Assembly (NCBI GenBank): GCA_027923505.1
Contig: BROI01000004.1
Span: forward strand, 682,001-746,000
Reading direction: 5' to 3'
Origin: Mayamaea pseudoterrestris
Lineage: Eukaryota > Bacillariophyta > Bacillariophyceae > Sellaphorales > Sellaphoraceae
DNA length: 64,000 bases
The notes beneath the pieces were generated by a model. It had not been told where the DNA came from and ran no database searches. It saw nothing but the letters and a program-made list of their open reading frames with translations. A program made the position numbers and the translations under genes. This document shows, one piece after another, positions 50,921 through 60,387 of this stretch (position 1 is its first letter; each line of letters begins with the position of its first letter).

Positions 50921-52553
50921 GTGATGCCAATGAAGGAATAGAGAGGATATGGGAGGTGAGATCGGCGTTTGAACGGTCCATATCACGTGATATCAAGTCG
51001 GGGACCACGTTATCCAATCCCATTCGCCACTGCGAGTTGCAGCAGATTCCGTATTCCAAGCAGACGGCGGACAACAGCCTCGCTAACAAGAGCGTTTGAG
51101 GACTGGCTGTTTTGTCTGAAAAGTTGGATCGACGCAACCAAGCTGCTGCAGTTGTATTGTCGCCGATTGCAAGCACGCAGTCCCCTGGATTGAGGCGTCC
51201 TTCGAAGGCGGCGAGCCAAATGCCGACGACGAAACCAAGGAACTCGTAAAAGTTAATGTGCTGCGGCTTTGCGCCTTTTGGAACGCGCCATCGCCATCCT
51301 CGTCCATCCAAATCGTAGCCGCCAACTTGATACATGCAAGCGTCCGTAAGGATAAAGGCGTCGGCAAGGCGAGTGACAATGGTGTTGATATCCACGCCAG
51401 CGTGCGCAGTCGCAAGGAGCTCCAAGCAGGCGAACAAATCGCGGCGTTCTGCTCGAGATAGACGAGCTCGCTTGTACTTTGCACCCTCTGCTCGTTGCTT
51501 TGCCGAATGGATCCTGCCGAGGCAATGGCTCATGGCTGTGACGACGACTGAAACGTGAACTAGTCGTCCGTACAGCGTGTTGAGGATTGCAAGAGGAACG
51601 ACGTGTCCTTCCTTGGTCAACAGCGCTCGAATATCCTCCGTATAGAGGCGATACTTGTCCTGTGGGAGGCGAATGATAAGCGTGCGAGTATCAATCTCCC
51701 AACCAAGGACCACTTGAATCTCTGTTAAACACCCTTCTGCAATGAGCTTGGAGACTGCAATTAAAGCGTTTCGCGGTAGAGGTTCGTCGGCACGCTCGGG
51801 GCGACCAAGCACATCAAGTAATAATGGGATGGCATGAGCACCACGGATCAATGCGTCGTTACTAGTATGGACAATGACGCCAAGATGATCATCAAGAAAG
51901 ACGTCAAAACAAGGGCTGCCATCAACAGGGATCATAGCACCAACTGCCATGGGGCGAGATGTTGCAAATGGTGTTGATGGCGTAGGATACACGACTGGTT
52001 CCACGCTGATGTTGGCATTGAACCTGGATTGGAGTGTCGCAGGGTGCCAGTTGCCGTCGCGGACAAGCTGGTTCGCCGCGTCTGTGACTAGTTCCGAGAG
52101 GTCACTGAAGACCGTTGGGCATGGCGAGCCACCGAAAGTCATGCGAAGGGCAATGAGCGCCAGCGTGGAGTTGGGTGTGATGCCTTTTGTGGTGGTTGCC
52201 GCTTGGACAAGTGTTTCGATGCCAAAGTGACAGTTCTTGTAGGCCGATTTCCAGTCATACTTGGGTAAATAGATCGCTTCCTGTTTATACTTGTCGCGTG
52301 TTGCAATGATGCGATGTAAAAGGTGTTTCAAAGCAAAGCCATAAAAGACTGGTGGTAGATCCTCTTTACGGACTCGTTTATTGACAGAGGTGCCAGCGTG
52401 GAGGCGGCAGAACGTTTGATCGTGCGTAATGCGACCAGCCTCCTTGCGGGATCCATCTGCCTGGAGCTTGAGTTGCTTAACGTATCCAAATGGAGCCACA
52501 GAAACGTTGGGAATGAGTATGTGAGTCCTTCGACTGGAAGAGGCAGATGCCAT
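50349..52553 (-). CDS. Reverse transcriptase-RNase H of the retroelement (5' part lost from frame)
   Basis: This 734-codon frame holds a DIRS-type RT: RITHDQTFCR, YDWKSAYKNCHFG with catalytic Asp100, RMTFGGSPCPTVFSDLSELV, and CFDVFLDDHLGVIV with the Asp221-Asp222 pair. RNase H follows: AFILTDACMYQVGGYD (Asp404), HINFYEFLGFVVG (Glu437) and LAIGDNTTAAAWLRRSN (Asp465), the DNT..A form seen in DIRS elements. RNase H ends near codon 530; beyond that this frame only overlaps the recombinase and reads no family sequence. Upstream of 52510 the RT N-terminus is in other frames, including the MVDYGNHKSA motif, so the ORF start is an artefact of a frameshift. The intact RT and RH core suggests fairly recent activity. 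Confidence 0.82.
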   Translation of the reverse strand: MASASSSRRTHILIPNVSVAPFGYVKQLKLQADGSRKEAGRITHDQTFCRLHAGTSVNKRVRKEDLPPVFYGFALKHLLHRIIATRDKYKQEAIYLPKYDWKSAYKNCHFGIETLVQAATTTKGITPNSTLALIALRMTFGGSPCPTVFSDLSELVTDAANQLVRDGNWHPATLQSRFNANISVEPVVYPTPSTPFATSRPMAVGAMIPVDGSPCFDVFLDDHLGVIVHTSNDALIRGAHAIPLLLDVLGRPERADEPLPRNALIAVSKLIAEGCLTEIQVVLGWEIDTRTLIIRLPQDKYRLYTEDIRALLTKEGHVVPLAILNTLYGRLVHVSVVVTAMSHCLGRIHSAKQRAEGAKYKRARLSRAERRDLFACLELLATAHAGVDINTIVTRLADAFILTDACMYQVGGYDLDGRGWRWRVPKGAKPQHINFYEFLGFVVGIWLAAFEGRLNPGDCVLAIGDNTTAAAWLRRSNFSDKTASPQTLLLARLLSAVCLEYGICCNSQWRMGLDNVVPDLISRDMDRSNADLTSHILSIPSLASQVPASFRVRRLPSRITFALSSLMRLTTSSSESHAPHTLEKTWLGTVGYSSLKELVLPRIRSSSRSATHNASSSSLPLSNPSETAPTQRHATAIPSWLPDLSSPPSMVWLRPLKPPASRSPQKRRRRHVPSARATLQRLQEFGSVYTSSNGAPDVPNAQAYHGALRQPSLQSFSALSWPCRLLCHALLRVP

Positions 52554-53674
52554 CCTTTTGCAGTCTCTTCTTACGTGTCGAGTACTGCGCGTTCCGTTTT
52601 TGCTGACTTGTGATTCCCATAATCGACCATGGCGTTGAGCTCTTCAATGCGCGTTTCCTCGAGAGGATCGAGAGGAAAAGCCACGCCTGTCGAGAGTGTG
52701 CTGCGAACACGCGGCCGTTAGGGTGGCCGGAAGATTGGATCGAGTAGTTCCACTGGGCGAAAGTTGGATCCCGGACAAGTTGGCAAATCCTTGTTACAAG
52801 AGCAAGTGGCGCAAATCCATGTCGTTGGCTTGGAGAATGGATAAATTGAACTGGCAGCTTCGGCGTAATTTCAAAACGGAATGGCGGCGGAAGTAAAGGC
52901 GGTGGCAACCACTGAGCGCTTGGAGGATGGACTGCAGCCAGGTGTCGTCGGTGACGGCCAAGGAGCGAAGGTCGATCAGTCCTGGATCGACTAGTTCAGT
53001 CGATAAAGCGAGTCCAATTGATTGTGTAGTGGATGTGGCGTTAACGTGGATGTTAATTGGGACGTTTGGTGGGTTTGTTGCGGACTCGTCCTGAACGGAC
53101 GAAGGGATTCGAACAGTCCATTTGAGGACTCGTTGAAAGGAGGACTTACTCATTTCGTTTGATATGGAAGAAGGGTGCAGGAAAGTGGACATCGGATGCT
53201 TATGTTTAATCCGTTTAGTTGCTGGTTCATTCTTTGTTGTTGTAGCGGCCGATCCGTTTGTGTCGCCGTCGTCTGCCTCCTCCTCTGAGTCGTCTCGCTC
53301 GGTACGAGCAGCGAGGCGACGCGCAGTCCAGGCAAGTTGATGTTTGCGCGCTGGTGTGAGCTGGCGTGATGGCGAGGCAAGGATTGCGGGAGCGACTGTT
53401 GGAGCGTTGATTGCAAACGTTGGCTTGGTAGGCGTCGTGGCGACTGTCGTGGTTGCCGTCGAGTCTGTAGCATGGCTTGTTGATGCCGCGGACTGATGAT
53501 TAATGGAATGAACACTGGAGGTGGCAGAGTCGTCGTCGGAGGAGGATGACTCGTCCTCGATGGTTGCTGTTGCTGTTGATGAAGTGAGTGAATCAACTTG
53601 TTGTTGGAGACGTTGCCATTGATTGTGAAGTTGACGCAGCCTTGGAGAGGTCGCAGTGGCTGCCGGTGGGGCAT
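52477..53674 (-). pseudogene. Broken leader/N-terminal region of the RT polyprotein
   Basis: Family-like sequence is spread over three frames here. One frame reads LDPLEETRIEELNAMVDYGNHKSA, a conserved pre-RT motif, followed by a TAA in VLDT-stop at about 52580 and then EETAKGWHLPLPVEGLTYS before the frame changes to the RT frame. Another reads SSISNEMSKSSFQRVLKWTVRIPSS and LVDPGLIDLRSLAVTDDTWLQ. The start (53674-53150) is Pro/Gln/Thr-rich. At least two frame changes and one stop separate the pieces, so the region is decayed. Confidence 0.55.
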
Positions 53675-53819
53675 GGACGTGTTCGTTGATGTTGTTGTTG
53701 ACGAGTCGACTAGTAGCGTTATTGTAGGGATTGGAACCTTGTGCTACTAAGTTATTGTCGCCGTAACTAGTAGAGGCTCCTCCAGCATGATCATCCGCCG
53801 ACCATGTGGAGGATCCTCC

Positions 53820-56066
53820 TCAGGACTCGTCTTCATCCGCGGCCGCTGGTGGGTTGGCGTCTCCATTGGGATTGGCCGCTTGAGCAGCGATAAACGCTTC
53901 GAGTTTTACTTTATCTTGAGGGCGCAATGGACCATGCATGTTTTGACAGATGCGGTAACGGCATTCGCCGCGAAGGTAGTAGTTCAAGCAAGGGCGGCCT
54001 GCCTTGTTGCCGATCTTGATCCGAGGGCTGCGACGGAAGCTGCCTGGAGGACAGAGGCTTTGATACGTATGCCCTGCTGGGATATCCAACTTGTTTGGAT
54101 TGATGCGAGCTTGAAATTGGCGAGCTCCTGCGCCACCTTCATCGCCGGTCTTCGCTTGCTTGATTACAGGAGGAGAGGCTCCTCCTGGTGGCTGGCCGGC
54201 GCCACGTTTGGCAAAGCGATGCGATGGAAGGCGCTCGAGCAGGAAGGATGGAATGGTGCAAAGGATGCTTGAAAAGCCGCAGTCCAAGTACTTGTCAAGG
54301 GTTTCCAACTCGTCGAGGCGAGTAGGGTCGAAGATGGCGTCCTTGAAACAATGGTTGAGGAAGATGTTGATCTTGGTGTCGATCGTGTTGGCGAACTGAG
54401 CGATGGCGTCAGGATCTTGATTCTGCAACGTTTGCATCTTGTCAATGCGATTCGCTAACGTGGAAGCCAAGGAGCGAATCTTTTGAGCGATGAGGGTGGA
54501 TGTGCCGCTGGTTGGAGAGAGGCCAGCGAGTACGTCAAAGTAAACGGCGTACTTGAAGAGGCCACGGACGAGCGCGTTGCCATCGGATGGAAACTCCCAA
54601 ACAATGTCGCCAGCAATCTTCTTCATGGTAGATCCTTCAACTTGATTGTTGGCTAGAGCTTGGCGATCGCAAAGGTCATCAGTAGAATGAACGACAACAA
54701 GACGTAAATTGAGGAGGAGATGTTCATGGTTGAGTCCCGGTTCGACGCGGGATGTCCGTGAGCGTGCGCAGCGACACCCCTTTGCCAACAACAAACTCAG
54801 CATTGTAGGCGCTCGCAAGCTTGCTTCAACAACGAGTGAGCCACATCTTTCTTGGACGCAAAGAAGTTTGTGTGAAACTCTGAAGGGTTCGACGCCATCG
54901 ATGCATGCCGCTAGGCGACGTATCATCAGTTGGTTTTCGGGAAGGAGCTTGGAGAAACCAGTTGACGACGACTCGCCTGACTTATACTTCTGTTCAATCA
55001 AAAGACGTTGGTTCTCATCGACGCGCTTGCGCTCTTCGTCGCGGCGTTTAGTTTCCTCGGCGTGGCGCCGTTCTCGATTGGCGGCGAGCTTGTCCTTCTT
55101 GGCATGAACTTTCGTGATCTGCGCAACTGATGTCATTAACGTCGCCAACATCGACCGAAGTTGGTTATTATTGTTCAAGTCAATAGGTGGTTGGTTTTTA
55201 GGATCCTCGTCGCTGTCGACGTCGGAGTCGTCGTCCGTTCGTGGTGTTGAGATGGCTGGTGTTGACGCAGCTGCCGTGATTCCTGCGAGCTTAGTTGCTT
55301 CGAGCAGATCCAACGTGACGTCTTCCGGGATGGTATTGGACTCAAGGGTGACTGGAGCTTTAGGCAGCTGATGGAGGATACTGAGTTCAGGTTTGGAAGG
55401 CTTCGTTGTCGTGAGGCGGACGCCCCACCAAAGCAGTTGAATGAAGGGGAAACACGACTGGATGAGCTTGTCGGTAGGGACTTGCTTGTCAAATTGATCC
55501 GGCCACGTCGCCAAGGTTGACATAAAGGCTGAAAGGATGCCTTCAATGTCGTATGGACCGTGCTTGGCAATAGCCTCAATGGCAAGTGGCGGGATGGGAA
55601 AACAGGCGGACGAAACAAGAGGCGTCGAAGCGTTGGTTTCGAGCTTGAGCAATTCCTCGAGGACTGGACGCTCCAAGTTCTTCAAATCGAACAGAACCTC
55701 GCCCAGAGGCGTGTAGACAGGCGTCGCCTTGTTGGTAACAAGCTCAAGAGTCTTGACGTCAATCAAAGTGACCGGAGCGGAAGCCTTGTGACCGAGGAAG
55801 GCAAACAACGTTGACGCGTTGCGAGGGTTGCTTTGATCCTTGGGAGCGAACGTGAAATGGTGAGCCACATGCACTCCAATCTTGTCTCCATCAAAAGAAA
55901 TGAGAGCAACTGGAGTCGCGGGAGTTGCAAAGAGCTTCTCCAATGAGCTCTCGACCTTGTGCTCTTGGAACGTCATGATGGTTTGAGCGAGTCCGTTGTA
56001 GAGCGGAGGAAGAACGCGGCGGTTGCGACTCGGGTCCGAGTAGTAGGAGAGCCAGTTGGAAGACAT
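53820..56066 (-). CDS. Gag-like ORF1 of the retroelement with CCCH zinc knuckle
   Basis: A 748-codon ATG frame begins 24 bp inside the right repeat edge. The N-terminal half is globular and helical (VRLTTTKPSKPELSILHQLP, LNNNNQLRSMLATLMTSVAQITKVHAKKDKL), followed by a charged coiled coil (RERRHAEETKRRDEERKRVDE). Near the end, GRPCLNYYLRGECRYRICQNMH gives C-x8-C-x4-C-x3-H, a zinc finger where Gag proteins bind RNA. Residues about 395-450 look out of frame: a neighbouring frame reads a better amphipathic helix (FFASKKDVAHSLLKQACERL), so a pair of compensating indels is likely. It is probably the capsid-like RNA-binding protein of the element. No homologue outside mobile elements is recognised. 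Confidence 0.6.
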   Translation of the reverse strand: MSSNWLSYYSDPSRNRRVLPPLYNGLAQTIMTFQEHKVESSLEKLFATPATPVALISFDGDKIGVHVAHHFTFAPKDQSNPRNASTLFAFLGHKASAPVTLIDVKTLELVTNKATPVYTPLGEVLFDLKNLERPVLEELLKLETNASTPLVSSACFPIPPLAIEAIAKHGPYDIEGILSAFMSTLATWPDQFDKQVPTDKLIQSCFPFIQLLWWGVRLTTTKPSKPELSILHQLPKAPVTLESNTIPEDVTLDLLEATKLAGITAAASTPAISTPRTDDDSDVDSDEDPKNQPPIDLNNNNQLRSMLATLMTSVAQITKVHAKKDKLAANRERRHAEETKRRDEERKRVDENQRLLIEQKYKSGESSSTGFSKLLPENQLMIRRLAACIDGVEPFRVSHKLLCVQERCGSLVVEASLRAPTMLSLLLAKGCRCARSRTSRVEPGLNHEHLLLNLRLVVVHSTDDLCDRQALANNQVEGSTMKKIAGDIVWEFPSDGNALVRGLFKYAVYFDVLAGLSPTSGTSTLIAQKIRSLASTLANRIDKMQTLQNQDPDAIAQFANTIDTKINIFLNHCFKDAIFDPTRLDELETLDKYLDCGFSSILCTIPSFLLERLPSHRFAKRGAGQPPGGASPPVIKQAKTGDEGGAGARQFQARINPNKLDIPAGHTYQSLCPPGSFRRSPRIKIGNKAGRPCLNYYLRGECRYRICQNMHGPLRPQDKVKLEAFIAAQAANPNGDANPPAAADEDES

Positions 56067-56089
56067 CTTGATGGGAGGAAGACTTAAAA

Positions 56090-57762
56090 ATCTATAATTA
56101 CTGGTCTCGACGGGAGACTCGGGGTGATCCAGGAATTATGAGCTGCAGCAACAACAACAATCAAAGGAGCAGACTGGTTCGTTGTTGGTGTGTTGCGTGT
56201 GCATTGCGACCAAATGGTCATCCACGATCAAGGTCATTGTTCCGGATGACCACGACTAGTTCGGAGTTGTCAGTGAATGCCCCGCGGGACATGCGCCACT
56301 CCGAACCGAAGAACAAGGAAAGATTGAAGAGGCTGTTCGCTGCGAACGCCGCTGGCGTGGCTTGAAGGAACTTGGAATCCTGAAAGCACCACCTCTCATT
56401 TCGACCAATCCAGAATCCCAAAACGCCATCGCCAAGATCGAGCGAGCCAACTTATCGCTCCGGCACTCACTTTCCGCTGCGCTGTTCGATGACGTGGCTG
56501 AATTTGAAGCTTTAACGCGAAAGGGTGCATCGGCACGCTCGTTGCGGCAGCCAATGGAAACGCTGCAAATGGCCACGCAATGCGGTCAACGGTTCACGAA
56601 AGCGAAAGACATGGACCCTCCAAGATGGCGATTGCTTCCGATGGTGGCGCGTCATGGTCGTTCCTCCGATTTCCATCAACGAGCGACAAATCCTGCATGC
56701 GGCCAAAGGATCCATTTGTCAATTGCAAAATAGCAAGTGCTTCATCGCATACAACTACTTCTTGTCTAGTCGAGCAGTGTCTGTCTCGTTTTGTCATGCC
56801 TCGCATCCTGAGTCGATCCGAACCTCTTGGTCTTCGCAAAAGCTACAGCTACCTTGGCCATCACCGAGGTTCGACAGACAGTGGCGGCAGCAGCAGCTCT
56901 GGGTGGTCATCCTCCAGCATGGAGTGCTCGCCGCAGGATTCTTGCACAAGGTTTGCCGCAAGGACAGCCGACGGACAACAATCGAGTAACTTTTCGTCGG
57001 CGCATTTGGAGGAACAACAACATCAGACACAATGCGCCTATCAAGTTCCCGTCACAAGAGGCTCTTTTCTTCCTTCGCATACAGATACCTTGGAAGACTC
57101 GTATGGCTTTTTTGTAGACTTTGCCGAACCAATGATCGAGGAGCGACAACTATTGACAGACTTTCGAGGGCCCTTGAAGCGATCGTCGTCGCACCTTTTC
57201 TCGATTCGCGAAGCATGAGAGAGTTGAAGGGTGAATTCCACTGAGTGTGATGGTTTGGGCCAGATTGTTTTCACCATAGTGATTGAGAGAGAGAATTCTG
57301 CATTTGTACACTTCCCCAGCTCCTGCGTTCTGTGTTTGTTCGCAAGAGAAACAAGTCTTATTGTTAAATGGCTGCTCAGAAGCTGATTGATATGAGATCG
57401 CATATAATTACATAGAATTTACATTGTCATATTGAAGTATATTGTTCACATGGTAGTTGTAGCCTTACGTTGCAGTGTTCAGTCGCCATGCAACGGCTGG
57501 CGCAGCGCTCGCTGCAGACAGAACGAAAGAGACGGCGAAATCATGCATAGATTACTTTCACGAACAGAAATATTCACATGTTTAAGACGGGGAGACTTGC
57601 TGTGGATTGGCACTGCTTGCGAAAGCATCAAGTGCAATGCATACCCATGGGAGACTGCCTGTTGAAGGTGACAACCTCGACGAACGATCACAAGGACAAG
57701 TAGCTTACAGAATTTATGAGCAGTGGACTCAATCTGTATCGTTGATACTTTTGCTGCAGTAA
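56090..57762 (+). repeat. Right direct repeat flanking the retroelement
   Basis: This is the counterpart of the left repeat, in the same orientation, about 510 bp longer because 56343-56855 has no match on the left. Similarity resumes at GGCCATCACCGAGGTTCGACAG (56857; left 49292). Its last 60 bp correspond to the part of the left repeat that encodes the end of the recombinase frame. Confidence 0.65.
56138..57218 (+). CDS. Serine-rich ORF in the right repeat, longer and frame-interrupted copy
   Basis: The copy opens with MSCSNNNNQRSRLVRCW or, more likely, MTTTSSELSVNAPRDMRHSE, and runs to RLFAANAAGVA-stop at 56365. The next coding-looking sequence is in another frame: LKELGILKAPPLISTNPESQ and IERANLSLRHSLSAALFDDVAEFEALTRKG. 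From 56580 a third open frame of 212 codons (MRSTVHESERHGPSKM...) continues to YGFFVDFAEPMIEERQ...LFSIREA at 57218. No GT-AG pair I could place joins all parts, so either two small introns or frameshifts are present. The C-terminal 120 residues match the left copy closely. No family is recognised; the protein is Ser-rich and polar with a conserved aromatic-acidic tail. Confidence 0.4.
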
Positions 57763-57961
57763 ACATTGACCACTCTGTCTGGTTTTGGCGATGGGGTTAG
57801 CTCGATTCGTGCCGGGTCACTACTTTCCTGTCGCACTGAGTACCGCTCTGCGTTTGCGGTCATGAAACCGTCGCTCGACGAAAGGCAAACAGCAAGGAAC
57901 CTTGTGTGCATTGCATCCTTGGCTCGTGCTATCTTACTCGCAACTTTGAAAGCACTAGAAA
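57219..57961. other. Tail of right repeat and PRA1 promoter region
   Basis: 57219-57762 is the non-coding tail of the right repeat, including the GCTGATTGATATGAGATCG stretch shared with the left. 57763-57961 is unique and should hold the PRA1 promoter. A plus-strand frame at 57766-57993 overlaps the PRA1 first exon in another phase and is not called. Confidence 0.45.
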
Positions 57962-58821
57962 ATGGCTCACCAACCAATCTCCGATGGAAGTAACAACGCC
58001 ATGTCGAGCGTACTGGGTCTATACAGCAGCGCGTACGTTTCAGTTGCTGTTGCTAGCATGCAACGGTCATTTCCGCACTCGAATTAACCGTTTGATATTG
58101 TAAAATTACTTGATTGACTCATACTGACTCATCATTCTCTTGCAATAATATAATATTACAGCAAGGAAAAGTGGGATGCCAGTGGCGCCAACGAGGCCGT
58201 CGGCCGCTTGAATGCCTCGATACCCGACTCGACCAGAACGCTGGTCAGTTCCATGTTCAAGCGAGAGCACTTGCGGTCAGTTTCGGTAGTCTTTGGACTT
58301 GGCGAGGAGCGTCCATTCTACGTGGAAAAGACGCCGTCGCTGCTGGTGGAGCGGCTGCGTCATAATATGGTGTTCTTCTACTTGAACTACATGTTCATTA
58401 CGGCCATTTTGTTTTGCTTGACGCTACTGATTAGTCCGGGAGCGATTATTGGAATTGGGCTCTTGGCCATGGCGTGGGTGGCGCTCATTCGGGCATCGCA
58501 GAGTGGTTCTTTGAGGATTGGAAGTACGTAGCAGGACTTGTGTGATGATTGATTGCCACCTTTGAACGACTTCACCTCACTTTGTATACAGGCATTTCAA
58601 TTCCACAAAAGACAGCAACCATTGGCATGGGTGGCGTATCGATATTTGTACTCTTGTATATCTTGTCGAATATCTTTTGGTGGACGCTCTTTTCGTCGGG
58701 TTTTATTGTTGCGGCGCACGCCTTTTTGCGAGATGCGTCCATGCACAAGGATTTGGACGACGCTGTTGCCATGGAGGGAGACTTGAACTTGGGCGAGGAT
58801 GCAGCCTTTTTGAATGCGTAA
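57962..58821 (+). CDS. PRA1-family (prenylated Rab acceptor) protein
   Basis: Exons 57962-58032, 58162-58523 and 58592-58821 join through GT-AG introns of 129 and 68 bp to give 220 residues starting MAHQPISDGSNN. The PRA1 core is visible: TLVSSMFKREHLRSVSVVFGL, VERLRHNMVFFYLNYMFI, then paired hydrophobic hairpins (ITAILFCLTLLISPGAIIGIGLLAMAWVALI; ATIGMGGVSIFVLLYILSNIFWWTLFSSGFIVAAHAFLRD). The family N-x-x-Y-Y-x-x-N-Y pattern appears as NMVFFYLNY. These proteins remodel prenylated Rab-GDI complexes at ER, Golgi and endosomes. The C-terminal acidic tail (GDLNLGEDAAF) is usual. It is the first intact gene after the retroelement region. Confidence 0.9.
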
Positions 58822-59142
58822 ATGGATATCACTATGTTTAAAGGCCGAGGCACTACTGACAACTAGGTTCATGTTTACTTTTCGGGCGAGGTGATTGCTA
58901 AGCTTGAATATATGAAAGTATCAAGCACTAACATCTACAATATAGGAAAAGTGTATGGTCCCTAGTCGACACTCTATAAAACATGTATGTAAACAAACAT
59001 TATTGTCACTGATGTGAATGTTGGAAATTTCTGGCAGCACAACACAGGTATGATAGCTAACCCGCGGTCGACTTAGTGTTGCGGGTTACTTCACAATGCC
59101 GCTCCTCGCGATCATTATTTTGATCAACCATGATCCATCACC
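58822..59142. other. Intergenic region
   Basis: A 321 bp gap between two plus-strand genes. CTATAAAACATGTATG at 58974 contains a TATA-like box about 165 bp before the next start. No gene is seen. Confidence 0.35.
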
Positions 59143-59949
59143 ATGTCGCTCCTTCCTTTGCTTGCTCCACGCCGTCCTCTCGACAGCGTCTCCTCGGATG
59201 AAGACTCTGCCGAGATTGTCTCATCACTTGGCATGTTTGTCTCGAATTTGGAGCGCGAAGCTTGCCTCACCGAAAAGCTTGGCATTGACCTTGCGCGTCG
59301 CCTGTTCAGCATCGTATCGGAACTGCAGGTCCTTGACTCAATTCAGCATGCGCGCAAGGCCTACAAAGCATCTACAATCATTGACATTATGCTTGATCAT
59401 CCCAAGAACGAGCCTGTTCAAGAAATGGCGCTCAAGGCGTTGGCGACTTTGTTGGATGAACAGTCAAGCCATGCAAATGTCATTGGATTCGTCAAGATGC
59501 AGCTTGCCGGCAAGAAGCAGACTTGCTACATGATTTTGGAGATCATGCTCAACTACCAAACGAGCGTTGCCATTCAGACGCATGGATTGGCCGTTCTCAT
59601 GGCGTATCCTTGCGTCACGCGAGACGCCGACGGGGAAGGCATTCACATTGAAACGGCCTTGACCCTTTTGACGGGAGTGGCTCAGCGCATCGTCATGGAA
59701 GCCATTTGGATTTCGACGCAGCAGCTTGGCTTGGAGAGCTTCATGGTCAAGCATGACGCGTGGAACTCCTTGCTTGGGCGATTCCACAACGTCATGGCCA
59801 TTTTGGTGGCCGAGCAGCAGCTCAATCAGAGTCGCGACAATGGCAATGACGAAGACAATGACAACGACGACGACGCCGCTTCTGCCGCTAGCATTGAATC
59901 GATTGTTCTTCTTAATATCGCCGAGGTTGATGCAGATGAAGAGTCGTAA
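59143..59949 (+). CDS. ARM/HEAT-like helical protein, function unknown
   Basis: The protein has 268 residues and an ATG start. It is all-helical, with repeat-like blocks: LARRLFSIVSELQVLDSIQHARKAY, STIIDIMLDHPKNEPVQEMALKALATLLDE, TCYMILEIMLNYQTSVAIQTHGLAVLM and TALTLLTGVAQRIVMEAIWISTQQLGL. The VQEMALKALATLL and IQTHGLAVL units resemble armadillo/HEAT repeats. A stretch of Asp/Asn (NDEDNDNDDD) precedes a short hydrophobic acidic tail. There is no signal peptide or membrane helix, so it is probably cytosolic or nuclear. I recognise no orthologue. Confidence 0.6.
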   Translation: MSLLPLLAPRRPLDSVSSDEDSAEIVSSLGMFVSNLEREACLTEKLGIDLARRLFSIVSELQVLDSIQHARKAYKASTIIDIMLDHPKNEPVQEMALKALATLLDEQSSHANVIGFVKMQLAGKKQTCYMILEIMLNYQTSVAIQTHGLAVLMAYPCVTRDADGEGIHIETALTLLTGVAQRIVMEAIWISTQQLGLESFMVKHDAWNSLLGRFHNVMAILVAEQQLNQSRDNGNDEDNDNDDDAASAASIESIVLLNIAEVDADEES

Positions 59950-60387
59950 TGCCTCCATTTCGCGTGTCGCGTGCCGCTGGGTATTGAGCCGACCTTCGAC
60001 TTTTTCGTTGCTGCTCTTGGCATTGCTGCAATTTGCAGCTTGCAGCGATGAAATTCCAACGCAAGTCTGATAGATTTTCACAGTAAATAGCTTGACTATT
60101 GCACCGCTTGTGCTGTATTTTATGTTCGTCTGTAGTTTACAACTGTACTGTATTGTACTACCGACTGCGGTAGTTGCCGCGACGGAGCAAGTTGGCGGGA
60201 AGCACCATGGGCTCATCGCAGCGTTACTCATGGTGTCACGGAGCGACGTCGACTCGCGCCAACAATTTCTTGGAACGATTCTGCCAATGTGAGAAAGGCA
60301 GTTGTGATCCCGTCGAATTATAGCCAGCTTCTTTAATCTAGTAGCTGTTGGAGGCTAGATCTATCAAAGTAAACTGACCAAACAGCA
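59950..60387. other. Intergenic region upstream of the AMMECR1-like gene
   Basis: This 438 bp gap holds the 3' end of the ARM-like gene and the promoter of the AMMECR1-like gene. Short open frames on both strands show no coding character. No RNA gene is seen. Confidence 0.35.

Larger units (their letters stand above)
49068..57762 (-). mobile_element. Tyrosine-recombinase (DIRS-order-like) retroelement between direct repeats
   Basis: Reading on the minus strand, the order is right repeat, gag-like ORF with CCCH finger, damaged leader region, reverse transcriptase plus RNase H, an overlapping tyrosine recombinase, then the left repeat. There is no aspartic protease or DDE integrase, which separates it from Ty1/copia and Ty3/gypsy elements. 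The RT-RH-YR order is diagnostic of DIRS-order elements. The coding part is broken by at least two frame changes and a stop, and the recombinase lacks its C-terminal half, so this copy is probably immobile. It might be a DIRS, PAT or Ngaro relative; termini do not settle which. It sits between the SHPRH-like and PRA1 genes. Confidence 0.75.

Noticed and set aside
54725-54760. tRNA T-arm-like motif TCCCGGTTCGACGCGGGA
   Set aside because: The GGTTCGA box is suggestive, but there is no matching acceptor stem, D-arm or anticodon arm upstream, and the bases are within the gag-like frame of the retroelement.
48985-57218. Reading the left ORF as a spliced retrocopy of the right ORF
   Set aside because: The 510 bp absent from the left copy does not begin with GT or end with AG in the right copy, so it is a deletion or insertion and not a removed intron; no poly(A) remnant is present.
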